A DNA stretch of 44,056 nt from Treponema sp. (GCA_031267685.1 JAIRYV010000099.1:1-44056), one strand, 5' to 3'. Positions 7,825 through 18,462 are shown, numbered from the stretch's first letter. Made by a program: numbers and translations. The notes: a model not told the origin generated them from the sequence alone.

Positions 7825-9753
7825 TCATACAACCATATTAGTGCCAACCATTGCCTTGAACTCATGCTCATCAAGCGTTTCCCTCTCCAGAAGCTGGGCA
7901 GCGATGCTGTCAAGCAAGGAGCGACGCTCGGAAAGCATAATCTTAACTATGTTGTACTGAGTCTCCATCATGGACGCCATTTCCTCGTCAATGTACTGCT
8001 GGGTGGACTCAGAGTATTCACGCTGAAATTGGGGCTCCCGCTGCTCATGGTTGCCGAGCATAGAAGCACCGCGTTGGGTAAGAGCCACGTTCCTGAAACG
8101 AGCGCTCATGCCATAGTCGGTGATCATGCGGCGAGCAACATCAGCGGCTTTGGTCAGGTCATTGGCAGCACCTGTTGAGATTTTGTCAAACACCAGTTCC
8201 TCAGCAGCACGTCCGCCTAAAAGCACCTTGATCTTGCCAAGCAACTCGTCCTCAGTCATAAGGTAGCGATCTTCCACCGGCATCTGTAGGGTATAACCAA
8301 GCGCACCAAAGCCCCGCGGTACAATCGAGATTTTCTGCACTGGATCAGAACCCGGAGTAAAAGCAGCAATGAGCGCATGACCCGTTTCATGAAAAGCCAC
8401 GATACGGCGCTCGTCATCCTTGATGATACGATTCTTCTTCTGAAGACCAGCCACTGTTTTTTCAATGGCTTCCTCAAAGTCCTTCTGGATAACAAAGGTA
8501 CGCCCGCCGCGCACCGCAAGCAAGGCAGCCTCATTCACAATGTTGGCCAGATCAGCGCCTACAAAGCCAGAGGTGAGACGGGCAACCGCCGCAAGATCAA
8601 CCTGAGGGCTCAGCTTCACCGGCTTTGAGTGAATAGAAAGAATCGCTTCACGACCCTTGAGATCAGGACGATCAACCAGCACCTGCCGATCAAAGCGACC
8701 CGGACGCAGAAGCGCTGGATCAAGCACGTCAGGGCGGTTGGTCGCCGCCAGTATGATAAGGCCGCTGGTGGCATCAAAGCCGTCCATCTCAACCAACAGC
8801 TGGTTCAAGGTCTGCTCCCGCTCGTCGTTACCGCCTGCAATACTGTTAATGCGACTCTTGCCAATGGCATCAAGCTCGTCAATAAAAATAATACACGGCG
8901 CCTTATCCCGCGCCTGCTTGAAGAGATCGCGCACCCGCGCCGCACCCACGCCAACAAACATCTCAACAAAGTCAGCACCGCTCATGCGGAAAAAGGCCAC
9001 ACCAGCCTCACCAGCCACAGCCCGCGCCAACAAGGTCTTGCCAGTTCCCGGCGGCCCCACGAGCAGTACGCCCTTCGGTATCTTTCCGCCAATGTCAGTG
9101 TACTTTTTCGGGTTCTTTAAGAAATCAACCACCTCAATCAACTCGTCCTTAGCTTCGTCAACACCAGCCACGTCGGAAAAGCGGGTAACAATGTCGCCCT
9201 CAGCCACAATAACAGCGCGGTTCTGACCCACAGAAAGCACATTGCCGCCCATGTTCCCTAGCCGCTTTATAAGAAAACGCCAGATGAAGAAAAAGACAGC
9301 GATAGGCAGCACCCAACTGAAGATGATGTTCAGGATAGCGCTGCCCTCACGGGATACGGCATAGTAAGCCACGCCCTGAGAATCAAGCAGGCGTATGAAG
9401 TCTTCGGTCAGTATGCCCACCGTGCGATAGATATTCGTTGTACGCAGAGTGCTCCGCAAACCAGGCATCTGAGGAACTTGACGCTGGGACGTATAGCCAG
9501 TGAAGTAGGAATCCGTAAGCTCCACCCGTTTGATTTCACCATTCGCAATTCGCGCCTTGAACTCAGAGAAATCAACAGTCGGATTCACCCTGTTCATAAA
9601 GACATAGTTAAAAAGACTCATGCCTACGATTAGGATAACAATATAAATAAGGGTGAATTTCCAGCCGCCGAATTTCTTCGGGTCAGGAAGCCCTGGGCCG
9701 CCAAAAGGAAAACGCGAACCGCTTTTCTTCGGCTTTTTATTACCGTCGTTCAT
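7825..9753 (-). CDS. ftsH: ATP-dependent zinc metalloprotease FtsH
   Basis: 642 residues, normal for FtsH. Two transmembrane segments (about 33-52 and 141-162) flank the periplasmic domain. The AAA domain carries Walker A GPPGTGKT (233-240), Walker B IIFIDE (288-293) and the second region of homology [19 protein letters not shown]. The protease domain has the zinc motif HETGH (455-459). ATG 9753 has AAAGGAG upstream. It is a membrane hexamer that extracts and degrades membrane proteins and tagged substrates, including some tmRNA-tagged proteins in other bacteria. Its start is 12 bases after the MscS stop, so the two are probably co-transcribed. Confidence 0.97.
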   Translation of the reverse strand: MNDGNKKPKKSGSRFPFGGPGLPDPKKFGGWKFTLIYIVILIVGMSLFNYVFMNRVNPTVDFSEFKARIANGEIKRVELTDSYFTGYTSQRQVPQMPGLRSTLRTTNIYRTVGILTEDFIRLLDSQGVAYYAVSREGSAILNIIFSWVLPIAVFFFIWRFLIKRLGNMGGNVLSVGQNRAVIVAEGDIVTRFSDVAGVDEAKDELIEVVDFLKNPKKYTDIGGKIPKGVLLVGPPGTGKTLLARAVAGEAGVAFFRMSGADFVEMFVGVGAARVRDLFKQARDKAPCIIFIDELDAIGKSRINSIAGGNDEREQTLNQLLVEMDGFDATSGLIILAATNRPDVLDPALLRPGRFDRQVLVDRPDLKGREAILSIHSKPVKLSPQVDLAAVARLTSGFVGADLANIVNEAALLAVRGGRTFVIQKDFEEAIEKTVAGLQKKNRIIKDDERRIVAFHETGHALIAAFTPGSDPVQKISIVPRGFGALGYTLQMPVEDRYLMTEDELLGKIKVLLGGRAAEELVFDKISTGAANDLTKAADVARRMITDYGMSARFRNVALTQRGASMLGNHEQREPQFQREYSESTQQYIDEEMASMMETQYNIVKIMLSERRSLLDSIAAQLLERETLDEHEFKAMVGTNMVV

Positions 9754-9765
9754 TACATACTCCTT

Positions 9766-10653
9766 TCATATAGTGCCATCCAAGTTAACCTCACATTCAG
9801 TAATGTCGCCGACTGACTGCTCTGAAAACTGCGCTGGAACTATTCCAATATCTATTTTTTTATAGGTCAGTTCAATACGTTCTTCATCAAACCGCCGCTT
9901 GATGTCCATAAGTACCGAAGTCTTGGTTTCAAGCACAAAGTTCTTGTCAAACCACAGGCTCATAATAATGCCAACACCGCGCTCGTCAAACTTGTCGACA
10001 CGAAACAACGGCGCCGGGTTATCCAGAACATACGTATTCTTTGCCGCAATGTCCATGAGTACATCACGCGCCTGCTCAAGGTTGGTCTTATACGCCACGC
10101 TAAATGCTAGGTCAAGCCTGCGTACAGCATAGCGGGTAAGCGTGATGAGGTTCGCCTTGATAATCGTCTCGTTAGGGATACGCACAAAGAGATTATCAAA
10201 CGTGCGCAGCTTCACCGAAAGCAGATCAACCGATATAACCACGCCCATGAGCGTGTCTATCTGAATCGCATCGCCTACCCTAAACGGTTTCTCAGATATG
10301 AGAAAAAAGCCGGAAATACAACTTGCCACAGTGGTTTGAGCAGCAAAACCAAGCACAATGCCCACCACTCCAGCTGCTCCCAAAAGTGCAGAAGTGTCGA
10401 TCCCCATACTCCTGAACACAAAGAACAGCGCTATCAAAACACCCGTGTACTTGATACTCTTACGAAGAATGAAGTTGTGCTGCGCCGAGAGCTTTCTCTT
10501 CAGCACCCGCCCCAGCAGCAGCTGAAACAGGTTAAAGACCATGATGATCGCAAACGCCATAAGCAGAGCGCTTACCGCACGAACAAAAAGCTGAGATGGA
10601 TTTGTCTCAATGATACGCTCTTCAATATCTCTTATCAAATCATTTGGATTCAT
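9766..10653 (-). CDS. small-conductance mechanosensitive channel (MscS family)
   Basis: 295 residues. Three N-terminal transmembrane helices lie at about 20-45, 63-82 and 88-110. The pore helix and following loop read GAAGVVGIVLGFAAQTTVASCISGFFLI, with the Gly/Ala packing pattern of MscS TM3. The beta domain has PFRVGDAIQI and LRTFDNLFVRIPN, conserved signatures of the family. The gene opens under membrane tension and releases osmolytes. The start ATG 10653 has AAGGTAG upstream. It sits between a DUF432-like gene (gap 11 bases) and ftsH (gap 12 bases), apparently one operon. Confidence 0.93.
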   Translation of the reverse strand: MNPNDLIRDIEERIIETNPSQLFVRAVSALLMAFAIIMVFNLFQLLLGRVLKRKLSAQHNFILRKSIKYTGVLIALFFVFRSMGIDTSALLGAAGVVGIVLGFAAQTTVASCISGFFLISEKPFRVGDAIQIDTLMGVVISVDLLSVKLRTFDNLFVRIPNETIIKANLITLTRYAVRRLDLAFSVAYKTNLEQARDVLMDIAAKNTYVLDNPAPLFRVDKFDERGVGIIMSLWFDKNFVLETKTSVLMDIKRRFDEERIELTYKKIDIGIVPAQFSEQSVGDITECEVNLDGTI

Positions 10654-10664
10654 ATAGCTACCTT

Positions 10665-11468
10665 TCAGAGTCGGGTGATGTGATGAATAATGTCCATACT
10701 CCGGCGAAAGAGCTCATCACCCGGATCAGTTTTAACGCCCGCAGTCAGCATAGCGGGCTTACCATTAGGCTGCTTCACATTCATCTTGAGATCGCTCCCC
10801 GTATACTCAAGCTCAAGATGGTCAGTAAGCAGTCTCCCGTGTTCCATATAAATCGAAAGCAGTCTGGGGTATATCACCAGATAGCTCAGGTCAAAGGCGC
10901 TCTTCGCCATGTTCCTAACCGTGATATCGCAGCGTGCCAGAGACGCTGGATGCTCATTGTTTCCATCAGACCAGGGCATCAGCGCGTTTACCAGGGAAAG
11001 ATAGAGATCGCCCTCACTAGTATTCTCACCAAACCATGTCTTCGAGAGCGTATACGGCATGAATTCAGCAAGCGCAATGTCCGGACAACACTCCAGCTTG
11101 AATAAAGGCGGCAGGTCTACGATGAAACGTGCCTCATGACCAGCCAAGAGCCGTACGGGTGTCCGCGTGGTTGCGAAGTACGGCGCTGGCAGATAGGGAC
11201 GCAGCGAAACCCGCTCACCCACACCCCAGGCCGATGCCACCACATACTCACTGGACGGCGCCCGCCCATTGAACAGACCGCACGTACCATCCAGCTTATA
11301 AAAAGGAAGAGACTTAAACGAGCTTTGCCACTCAATGCCTGTTTTCCGAAGATAGGCCTCTGCACCGCAGAGTTTCCACTGATACCAACACTCCTCATCA
11401 GGCTTAAATATGTTCCACATAGTTCCAAAAATAATAAAATTATTGACAAGAGGCACGGGATAGCGCAT
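10665..11468 (-). CDS. DUF432-like protein of unknown function, next to MscS
   Basis: 267 residues from ATG 11468, or 250 from ATG 11420 (MWNIFKP); both starts have weak ribosome-binding sites. No signal peptide or transmembrane helix is visible. The order of motifs (FGTMWNIFKP near the start, LLAGHEARFIVDLPP in the middle, NMAKSAFDLSYLVIYP towards the end) recalls DUF432 proteins, which I remember as frequent neighbours of MscS channels. That link is from memory and is supported here by the adjacency. It is the first gene of the DUF432-MscS-FtsH run, so a cytosolic accessory role for the channel is possible but only an inference. Confidence 0.6.
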   Translation of the reverse strand: MRYPVPLVNNFIIFGTMWNIFKPDEECWYQWKLCGAEAYLRKTGIEWQSSFKSLPFYKLDGTCGLFNGRAPSSEYVVASAWGVGERVSLRPYLPAPYFATTRTPVRLLAGHEARFIVDLPPLFKLECCPDIALAEFMPYTLSKTWFGENTSEGDLYLSLVNALMPWSDGNNEHPASLARCDITVRNMAKSAFDLSYLVIYPRLLSIYMEHGRLLTDHLELEYTGSDLKMNVKQPNGKPAMLTAGVKTDPGDELFRRSMDIIHHITRL

Positions 11469-11599
11469 GTTTTTAACACTCTTTTTGTAAAACCATTTGC
11501 TACTTTTCTCAAGTTAGTATATCAATGTTCATATAAGAAAGCAGTTTCAGAATGTCAGGTTTTGAAACCAGCTCAAACCAGTTTAAGGAGTACAGATAC

Positions 11600-12331
11600 A
11601 TGGCTGTATTACACACCATCAAAGCATGGCTGTACGAAAACCAGCTGACCGAAGATGAGAACGACTATACCGCACGGGTCAGTGCGGCGCGGACGCTTTC
11701 AGTAAGAGACATCTGCGAGTCAGCAGTAGCCCGGGTCGGCGCGGACATCAACGCGTCCGCCATGGAACACGCGGTGGACCTTTTCCACAAGGAGATGGGC
11801 TATCGTCTCTGTGACGGTTTCTCCGTCAACACCGGTTGGTACGGGGCATCCATGCACGTCAAGGGCGTATTCGACAGCCCTATAGAACCTTTTGACCCAG
11901 AAAAGCACAGTATTCTGGTGGAATTCCACCAGGGCGTAGAACTGCGCAAGGAACTAGCCGCTGTGAACGTGAGCATACTGGGCAAAGCCGAGACCAGCTT
12001 CTTTATTGCCCAGGTAACCGACATACGCACCAGCAGCATCAACGATGTCCTGACCCCAGGTCGCAATGCGAGGATCACGGGCAGCAAGCTCAAGATTGTG
12101 GGGATGGAAGCAGCCTGTGGTGTATATTTCGTGAACACGGCTACCCAGGAGCGCTTCAAGGTAGACGTGGCGGACATTGTGGAGAATCAGAATGCTCATC
12201 TTTTAGTCATCATTCCCACGCTTGTAGCAGGCACGTACAAGCTAGAAGTAACCACGCAATATTCAGGAAACAAGATACCGCTTAAAGAATCCCGCACGAC
12301 CATATTCGACAAGCCGCTGACCGTGTCGTAA
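11600..12331 (+). CDS. IHF/HU-like DNA-binding protein with C-terminal DUF4469 domain, copy B
   Basis: 243 residues from ATG 11600 (MAVLHTIKAWLYEN), chosen for AAGGAG 9 bases upstream; the ORF extends to 11552. The N-terminal 120 residues match the IHF/HU-like domain pattern (TARVSAARTLSVRDICESAV, then ADINASAMEHAVDLFHKEM, then a GVFDSP strand). The C-terminal DUF4469 part begins at INDVLTPGRNARITGSKLKI and ends with LLVIIPTLVAGTYKLEVTTQYS. A paralog lies at 249-1016. As there, a 23-bp GATC array lies 3' of the gene in the same orientation, here 53 bases after the stop. It is the only plus-strand gene between the minus-strand DUF432 and NFACT genes. Confidence 0.8.
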   Translation: MAVLHTIKAWLYENQLTEDENDYTARVSAARTLSVRDICESAVARVGADINASAMEHAVDLFHKEMGYRLCDGFSVNTGWYGASMHVKGVFDSPIEPFDPEKHSILVEFHQGVELRKELAAVNVSILGKAETSFFIAQVTDIRTSSINDVLTPGRNARITGSKLKIVGMEAACGVYFVNTATQERFKVDVADIVENQNAHLLVIIPTLVAGTYKLEVTTQYSGNKIPLKESRTTIFDKPLTVS

Positions 12332-12384
12332 ACCGCTTGGCAGTCTCGTATCAGACCGGCTGATAGCCTCGTATCAAGGTGTTT

Positions 12385-12543
12385 AGCGCACACTCGTGAT
12401 CAGGCTTAGCGCAGGGTGGTGATCACGCTTAGCGCACACTCGTGATCAGGCTTAGCGCAGGGTGGTGATCACGCTTAGCGCAGGGTGGTGATCACGCTTA
12501 GCGCACACTCGTGATCACGCTTAGTACACACTCGTAGTTATTC
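12385..12543 (+). repeat. 23-bp tandem array 2 (GATC-containing), inverted relative to array 1
   Basis: Six complete 23-bp units (12385-12522) and one degenerate unit. Units are of two kinds, AGCGCACACTCGTGATCA and AGCGCAGGGTGGTGATCA, each followed by GGCTT or CGCTT. These are the reverse complements of the GAGTG and TACCC unit types of array 1. Each full unit has one TGATCA, often widened to GTGATCAC. The degenerate last unit overlaps the stop codon of the convergent NFACT gene (12538-12540). Confidence 0.95.
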
Positions 12544-13977
12544 TTTTCCTATTCTACACTGTTCCAGGTCCTTGAGACGAGCCGCATCTACGTTGATATG
12601 CAAATTTTTCTCCTGCGTTGGTAACACCAGCCCTTTGGGGCCGTCTTTGGCACGGCGCAAGAATTTCACTGGGGTATAGAAGAGATCGCCTTCGCCATTG
12701 TTCCGGCCTTTTGAGTAAAAAATGGCAAGGTTTCCCGCGTCAAGCAGTATGTCCAGCGGCACAGTCTTGCCGGAACGTTGTTTGATGAACACATACGAGC
12801 CTGGATAGTCGCGGGCATGGAGCCAGAGGTCATTGCCTTTGACATGGCGGCGTAGCAAGGCGTCGTTTTCTGTGGCATCTCGTCCAACAATGATGAGCCA
12901 GTCGTTACGGCGGAAGGAAAGGCCGGGGCGTTTGCGATCCGCGTCGTTACCTTTGCCTTTGATTGGCAGCGTTCCAGTGGTTTTGAGTTGTTTGTGCAGG
13001 GCAAGTGGGTTGTTTTCGATGAGAAGATGCTGCAGAGTGCTTTCAAGCCGGGCAAGTTCCTGTTCGCCAGCCTCGATCTCAGCGGAAATCTCGGCAAGTC
13101 CGCTCTTTGCCTTGCGATATTGCGCGTAATACTGTTCTGCACTCCCGGTTGGCCCCTTGTGCGTGTCCAGTTTTATCCGCACGGTCTCGTTATTATAGAA
13201 GTTCTTGGTTTCCAGCCATTCATCAGCTTTGTTAATAGAAGCAATGTTCGCCAGAATGATATCGCCATACTCTTTCAGACGCTCCGAAGTCTCGTAATCT
13301 GCTTTTTTGACGCGCAGTTTTTCCAGCGATGCCTGTAAGCGACCGATGCTTCCCTCGAAGTTTTTACGCGCCTGTTCCTGCAGTGCGTCAAGGGAGAGCG
13401 CACCGCCTTGTTCTGCATACCATGCGTCGATCTTTTCGTTAAAGGTCTTCTTGTCATCGCTATCCGCGAGTTCTCGTATCTCGTATTCCTTTGTTCGCAT
13501 CCCAGAGCTTTGTGTCGTGGTCTCTGGCACGTAATGCCCCCCGCTTATCTCCCCGCGCTTAGGCAGTCGGCGCATGGCATCAAGCACTACGCCCGCCTCA
13601 TCGGTTACAACCAGGTTGGCTGCGTTTGACCAGAGCCTGATGTACAAGCGATACTGCTTTGCTCCGAGCTTCACCGTGATGCGCACGATGCGGTTATCGC
13701 CCAGTTGGACTGCCTCCTGAATCCAGCTATTCACGATGCGGGAATTGAGGAACTCCGCAAAACGCAGGGGCTTATCATGTCGCGGAATGGTGGCAGAGGT
13801 TTCGTGAATCCGGCATGCGCCAGGTGTCAGCGCGATGAGTATGGTCTTGCTCTCACCTCTGCCGTGAACCTTGAGCGCCAGCACATCGTAGGTAGTCTGT
13901 ATCGCCTTTTGTATCTGGAAACCGCTCAGGTCTAGTTCAGACAGAATCAAGTTGATTTCCTTATAGTTAAGTGACAA
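12538..13977 (-). CDS. NFACT/RqcH-like protein (ribosome-associated quality control)
   Basis: 479 residues from a TTG start with GGAGG 6 bases upstream. Family members bind stalled 50S subunits with tRNA-Ala and add alanine tails to stuck peptides. The NFACT-N domain runs over about 1-190. A coiled coil (about 190-320, LEKLRVKKADYETSERLKEY, then ISAEIEAGEQELARLE) follows. The NFACT-R domain at 355-455 holds DALLRRHVKGNDLWLHARDYPGSYVFIK. It is shorter than the roughly 570-residue Firmicute RqcH. Where the family has an Asp-Arg pair needed for tailing, this protein reads GDNR (93-96), so the residue before the Arg is Asn. With tmRNA at 7.4 kb, two rescue systems lie within 7 kb. Confidence 0.85.
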   Translation of the reverse strand: MSLNYKEINLILSELDLSGFQIQKAIQTTYDVLALKVHGRGESKTILIALTPGACRIHETSATIPRHDKPLRFAEFLNSRIVNSWIQEAVQLGDNRIVRITVKLGAKQYRLYIRLWSNAANLVVTDEAGVVLDAMRRLPKRGEISGGHYVPETTTQSSGMRTKEYEIRELADSDDKKTFNEKIDAWYAEQGGALSLDALQEQARKNFEGSIGRLQASLEKLRVKKADYETSERLKEYGDIILANIASINKADEWLETKNFYNNETVRIKLDTHKGPTGSAEQYYAQYRKAKSGLAEISAEIEAGEQELARLESTLQHLLIENNPLALHKQLKTTGTLPIKGKGNDADRKRPGLSFRRNDWLIIVGRDATENDALLRRHVKGNDLWLHARDYPGSYVFIKQRSGKTVPLDILLDAGNLAIFYSKGRNNGEGDLFYTPVKFLRRAKDGPKGLVLPTQEKNLHINVDAARLKDLEQCRIGKE

Positions 13978-14061
13978 TGTATCCTCCGTTGTTTATTGTA
14001 TCATCTGTTTGTGGATTCTGCCCTCTTGTGATTCAAAGTGCAAGATGTTATATATGAAGTT

Positions 14062-15723
14062 ATGAATAAGCAGTGGTGGAAAAAAGCGGTGGTTTATCAG
14101 ATCTATCCGCGCAGCTTCAAAGATTCGACTGGTTCTGGAGTGGGCGACCTTAACGGTATCACGGAAAAACTTGATTATCTCAAAGCCCTTGGCGTTGATG
14201 TGCTATGGCTTTCGCCGATCTACGCCTCCCCTAACGTGGATAATGGCTATGACATCAGCGATTATCAGGCGATTAGTCAAGAATTCGGCAGTATGGCGGA
14301 CTTTGACCGCCTGCTTACGGCGGCGCATGAACGCGGCCTTAAAATTGTGATGGACCTTGTGGTGAACCATACGTCTAACCAGCATAAGTGGTTTGTGGAA
14401 TCCCGCTCTTCACGCGAAAATCCAAAGCGCGACTGGTATATATGGCGCGACGGCACTGATGATGGTCTGCCGCCAAACAAGCTCAGCAGCATCTTTTCCG
14501 GTTCTGCATGGGAAAAGGACGAGGCCACAGGCCAGTATTACCTGCACCTCTTTGCTCAAGAACAGCCTGACCTTAACTGGCGCAACTCTGAAGTGCGCAG
14601 TGCTGTGTTCAGCATGATGAAATGGTGGCTCGATAAGGGCATCGACGGGTTCCGCATGGACGTGATCAACCTTATTGGCAAACCAGACCAGGCGCTTGCC
14701 ATAAGCGGAAAGCCAGTTAAGCCAATTCCCAACGACAAGCTCACGCACACGTATCTTCAGGAGATGTACGGTGAGGTGCTTTCGCACTACGACATTATGA
14801 CTGTCGGCGAAACCCCCGGAGTTACTGCCAGCGCAGCCCGTCAATTCGCAGGGTTTGATGCGGGTGAGCTGAACATGGTGTTTCAATTTGAGCTTATGGA
14901 CGTGGACGCTGATCCCAAAACCGGTAAATGGAACCAGAACCGCTATGATCTGCGCAATGTGAAAAAGATTATGAGCAAGTGGCAGACCGAGCTTTACGGG
15001 GCGGCGTGGAATAGCCTGTATTGGAACAACCACGACCAGCCGCGGGTCGTGTCCCGTTTTGGCGACGATTCCTGTGCGGAAACCCGTGTCAGAAGCGCCA
15101 AGATGCTTGCCACGTGCCTCCATCTAATGCAGGGAACGCCCTATATCTACCAAGGCGAAGAGCTTGGTATGACCAACTTCCCTATACAAAGCCTTGACGA
15201 TATACGCGACGTGGAGTCGCTTAACGCGTATCGTGAGCTAGTCAGCAAAGGCGCGGTTTTTAGCCATGAGCAGATGATGGCTGCAATCAGGAAAAGTGGA
15301 CGGGATAACGCCCGAACCCCGATGCAGTGGGACAAAACCTCCAATGCTGGCTTCACGACCGGCGTTCCCTGGCTCGCGGTGAATCCAAACTACGTCGAGA
15401 TAAACGCTGAGGCGCAGACTCAAGACCCAGCGTCGGTGTTTTCTTATTACAAAAAACTGATCGCCCTGAGAAAACAGTACCCGATCATCGTACATGGCGA
15501 TTACGATCTCTTGCTGCCTGATGACGAGCGCCTTTTTGTGTATCAACGGCGCTTTGAGGGAAAAGCAACCCTACTGGTGTTCTGTAACTTCAGCGGCGAA
15601 ACCGTGCCGCGTCCGCCTGCAACGGGTTTTGGCCGGGGCAGCCTGCTCATCAGCAACTATGCTGAAACCGAACTTGCCGTCGCTCTGGTTCAGCCTTGGG
15701 AAGCAACCGCGTATCTGGCCTAA
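14062..15723 (+). CDS. GH13 alpha-glucosidase (oligo-1,6-glucosidase type)
   Basis: 553 residues from ATG 14062 (MNKQWWKKAVVYQIYPRSF), the usual family start; an upstream ATG at 14038 is in frame, and neither has a strong ribosome-binding site. The (beta/alpha)8 barrel motifs are DLVVNHTS (98-105), GFRMDVI with nucleophile D200, the acid/base E250 in TVGE, and NNHDQPR with D325. The protein is cytoplasmic (no signal peptide). It hydrolyses terminal alpha-linked glucose from short oligosaccharides; the linkage (1,4, 1,6 or trehalose-6-phosphate) cannot be fixed from motifs alone. It is divergent from the NFACT gene and precedes gap, which has its own promoter. Confidence 0.9.
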   Translation: MNKQWWKKAVVYQIYPRSFKDSTGSGVGDLNGITEKLDYLKALGVDVLWLSPIYASPNVDNGYDISDYQAISQEFGSMADFDRLLTAAHERGLKIVMDLVVNHTSNQHKWFVESRSSRENPKRDWYIWRDGTDDGLPPNKLSSIFSGSAWEKDEATGQYYLHLFAQEQPDLNWRNSEVRSAVFSMMKWWLDKGIDGFRMDVINLIGKPDQALAISGKPVKPIPNDKLTHTYLQEMYGEVLSHYDIMTVGETPGVTASAARQFAGFDAGELNMVFQFELMDVDADPKTGKWNQNRYDLRNVKKIMSKWQTELYGAAWNSLYWNNHDQPRVVSRFGDDSCAETRVRSAKMLATCLHLMQGTPYIYQGEELGMTNFPIQSLDDIRDVESLNAYRELVSKGAVFSHEQMMAAIRKSGRDNARTPMQWDKTSNAGFTTGVPWLAVNPNYVEINAEAQTQDPASVFSYYKKLIALRKQYPIIVHGDYDLLLPDDERLFVYQRRFEGKATLLVFCNFSGETVPRPPATGFGRGSLLISNYAETELAVALVQPWEATAYLA

Positions 15724-15851
15724 ACACAGCGCCGGGCAAATCTCACCCGCTGTATTCACCTTCGCCCCGCCAATCTATCCGCAAATAGGTTTTCCAGGGC
15801 GAAATTTCCTAAAATATCATTGTTGACAGGCGCCCTGAATACATCAAGGTG

Positions 15852-16905
<1,054 letters not shown>

Positions 16906-16920
16906 GGGATACTGAACAGG

Positions 16921-16941
16921 GACTGAGGCTTGCCTCAGCCC
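16921..16941 (+). terminator. hairpin downstream of gap
   Basis: CTGAGGC, a TT loop, then GCCTCAG (seven perfect pairs), lies about 17 bases after the gap stop, with a C/T-rich tail (CCCTTCCCTTAC) instead of a clean T run. It could be a weak terminator or a processing hairpin between gap and pgk. Confidence 0.45.
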
Positions 16942-16951
16942 TTCCCTTACG

Positions 16952-17115
16952 AAAAGCCTCTAACATCCTGCACCATGGGCTTATCAAAATGCGCGTCAGG
17001 GATCAACAAGAGGCTTTAGGCAGGTAGTTTACACCTAAGGTGAGACTATCAAAGAATCAAAGATGATGCTGGATTCAAGTTACTATGATTTTAATGCTCT
17101 CTATACGAATCCAGC
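16952..17115 (+). promoter_or_regulatory. structured leader region before pgk
   Basis: Two separate inverted repeats lie in the gap-pgk spacer. The first is AAAGCCTCT (16953-16961) with AGAGGCTTT (17009-17017); an inner ATCCTG and CAGGGAT lie in register, so the stem could extend past a small internal loop. The second is GCTGGATTC (17068-17076) with GAATCCAGC (17107-17115), 9 perfect pairs around 30 bases. Neither has a T run. I do not recognise a known riboswitch class, and no clear promoter was found for pgk. Confidence 0.45.
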
Positions 17116-17184
17116 TATGTTTTGCATCACGGTACACTCACATCATCAATCGCTCAAACGAATCTCTTAATACATGGAGGTATT

Positions 17185-18453
17185 ATGACTACTATCAAAA
17201 CAGTTAAAAGTGTTGACCTGAAAGATAAACAGGTCATCATGCGGGTCGACTTCAACGTACCCATGAAAGACGGCGTTGTGCAGGACGATACTCGGATCGT
17301 CGCAGCGCTCCCCACCATCAAGTACATCTTAGACCAGGGGGCAAAGACCCTGACTCTGATGAGCCACCTCGGCGATCCGAGTAAGGACGCCAAGAAAGCT
17401 AAAGAAAAGGCCGAAAAAGACGGCAAAGCATTCGACGAAGCCAAGTACATCGCGGGTAAACACCGCATGAAGCCTGTCGCTGACTACCTCGCCGTCAAGC
17501 TAGGCAAGCCAGTTGTGTTCGCAGGCGAGGATGGCTGCTATGGCAAGAAGGCTTTCATCGACGGACAGCCCGCCGGAACCGTCATCATGCTGGAAAACAC
17601 CCGCTTCCATAAGGAAGAAACCGCGAAAGACCCTGCCGAGCTTGACAAACTGGCCAAAGAGCTTGCCACGTATGGAGATGTCTTCGTCAACGACGCCTTT
17701 GGCACTGCACACCGCGACCACGCCTCAACAGCGTCTATCGCCAAGTTCGTCCCCGTGTCTGTCGCCGGATTCCTCATGGAAAAAGAGGTGAACTACCTCG
17801 AACCCATCGTTACCAGCCCCCAGAAACCACTCGTGGCAATCATTGGCGGCGCCAAGGTCTCGTCAAAAATCGCCGTGCTGGAGAGCCTCTTGAAAAACGC
17901 CAGCGCACTAGTCATCGGCGGCGGCATGGCCTACACCTTCCTCAAGGCACAGGGACACAAAATCGGCAAATCCCTGGTCGAAGACGATCAGATTGACACC
18001 GCCAAAAAGATACTTGCCACCGCAAAAGAGGTAGGCGCGGAAATCGTGCTGCCCCTTGACCACGTTGGCGCCGAAGCCTTTGACCCAGCCTCAACACCCA
18101 TCGCCATTGACAGCATCGACCTACCTGACAACCTCCTCGGCCTTGACGTCGGCCCCAAGACCATCGCCAAGTACAAGGAAACCATCGCCACAGCCAAGAC
18201 CATCGTCTGGAACGGCCCAGCCGGTGTCTTCGAGTTCGACGCCTTTGCCAAAGGCACTGAGGAAGTCGCCAAACTCGTGGCCGAAGCTACCAGCAAGGGA
18301 GTCATCACCGTCGTTGGCGGCGGCGATTCAGTCGCGGCAGTCAACAAGTTTAAGCTCGCAGACAAGATGAGTCACGTCTCCACTGGCGGTGGCGCATCTC
18401 TCGAACTGCTGGAAGGCAAGAAACTCCCCGGTATCGAAGTTTGTAGGAGCTAG
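17185..18453 (+). CDS. pgk: phosphoglycerate kinase
   Basis: 422 residues, starting at ATG 17185 (MTTIKTVKSVDL) with TGGAGG 5 bases upstream. It makes ATP from 1,3-bisphosphoglycerate. Signature RVDFNVPMKDG is at about 20-30, the substrate loop SHLGDPS near 60, LENTRFHKEE near 137-146, and the nucleotide-binding GGGDSVAAVNKF near the end. A Lys/Glu-rich insertion after SHLGDP (KDAKKAKEKAEKDGKAFDEAKY) makes it somewhat longer than the E. coli enzyme. Codons at third positions are C-rich, as expected for a highly expressed gene. It is followed by the chitinase gene after 74 bases. Confidence 0.98.
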   Translation: MTTIKTVKSVDLKDKQVIMRVDFNVPMKDGVVQDDTRIVAALPTIKYILDQGAKTLTLMSHLGDPSKDAKKAKEKAEKDGKAFDEAKYIAGKHRMKPVADYLAVKLGKPVVFAGEDGCYGKKAFIDGQPAGTVIMLENTRFHKEETAKDPAELDKLAKELATYGDVFVNDAFGTAHRDHASTASIAKFVPVSVAGFLMEKEVNYLEPIVTSPQKPLVAIIGGAKVSSKIAVLESLLKNASALVIGGGMAYTFLKAQGHKIGKSLVEDDQIDTAKKILATAKEVGAEIVLPLDHVGAEAFDPASTPIAIDSIDLPDNLLGLDVGPKTIAKYKETIATAKTIVWNGPAGVFEFDAFAKGTEEVAKLVAEATSKGVITVVGGGDSVAAVNKFKLADKMSHVSTGGGASLELLEGKKLPGIEVCRS

Positions 18454-18462
18454 TGTTTGGTA

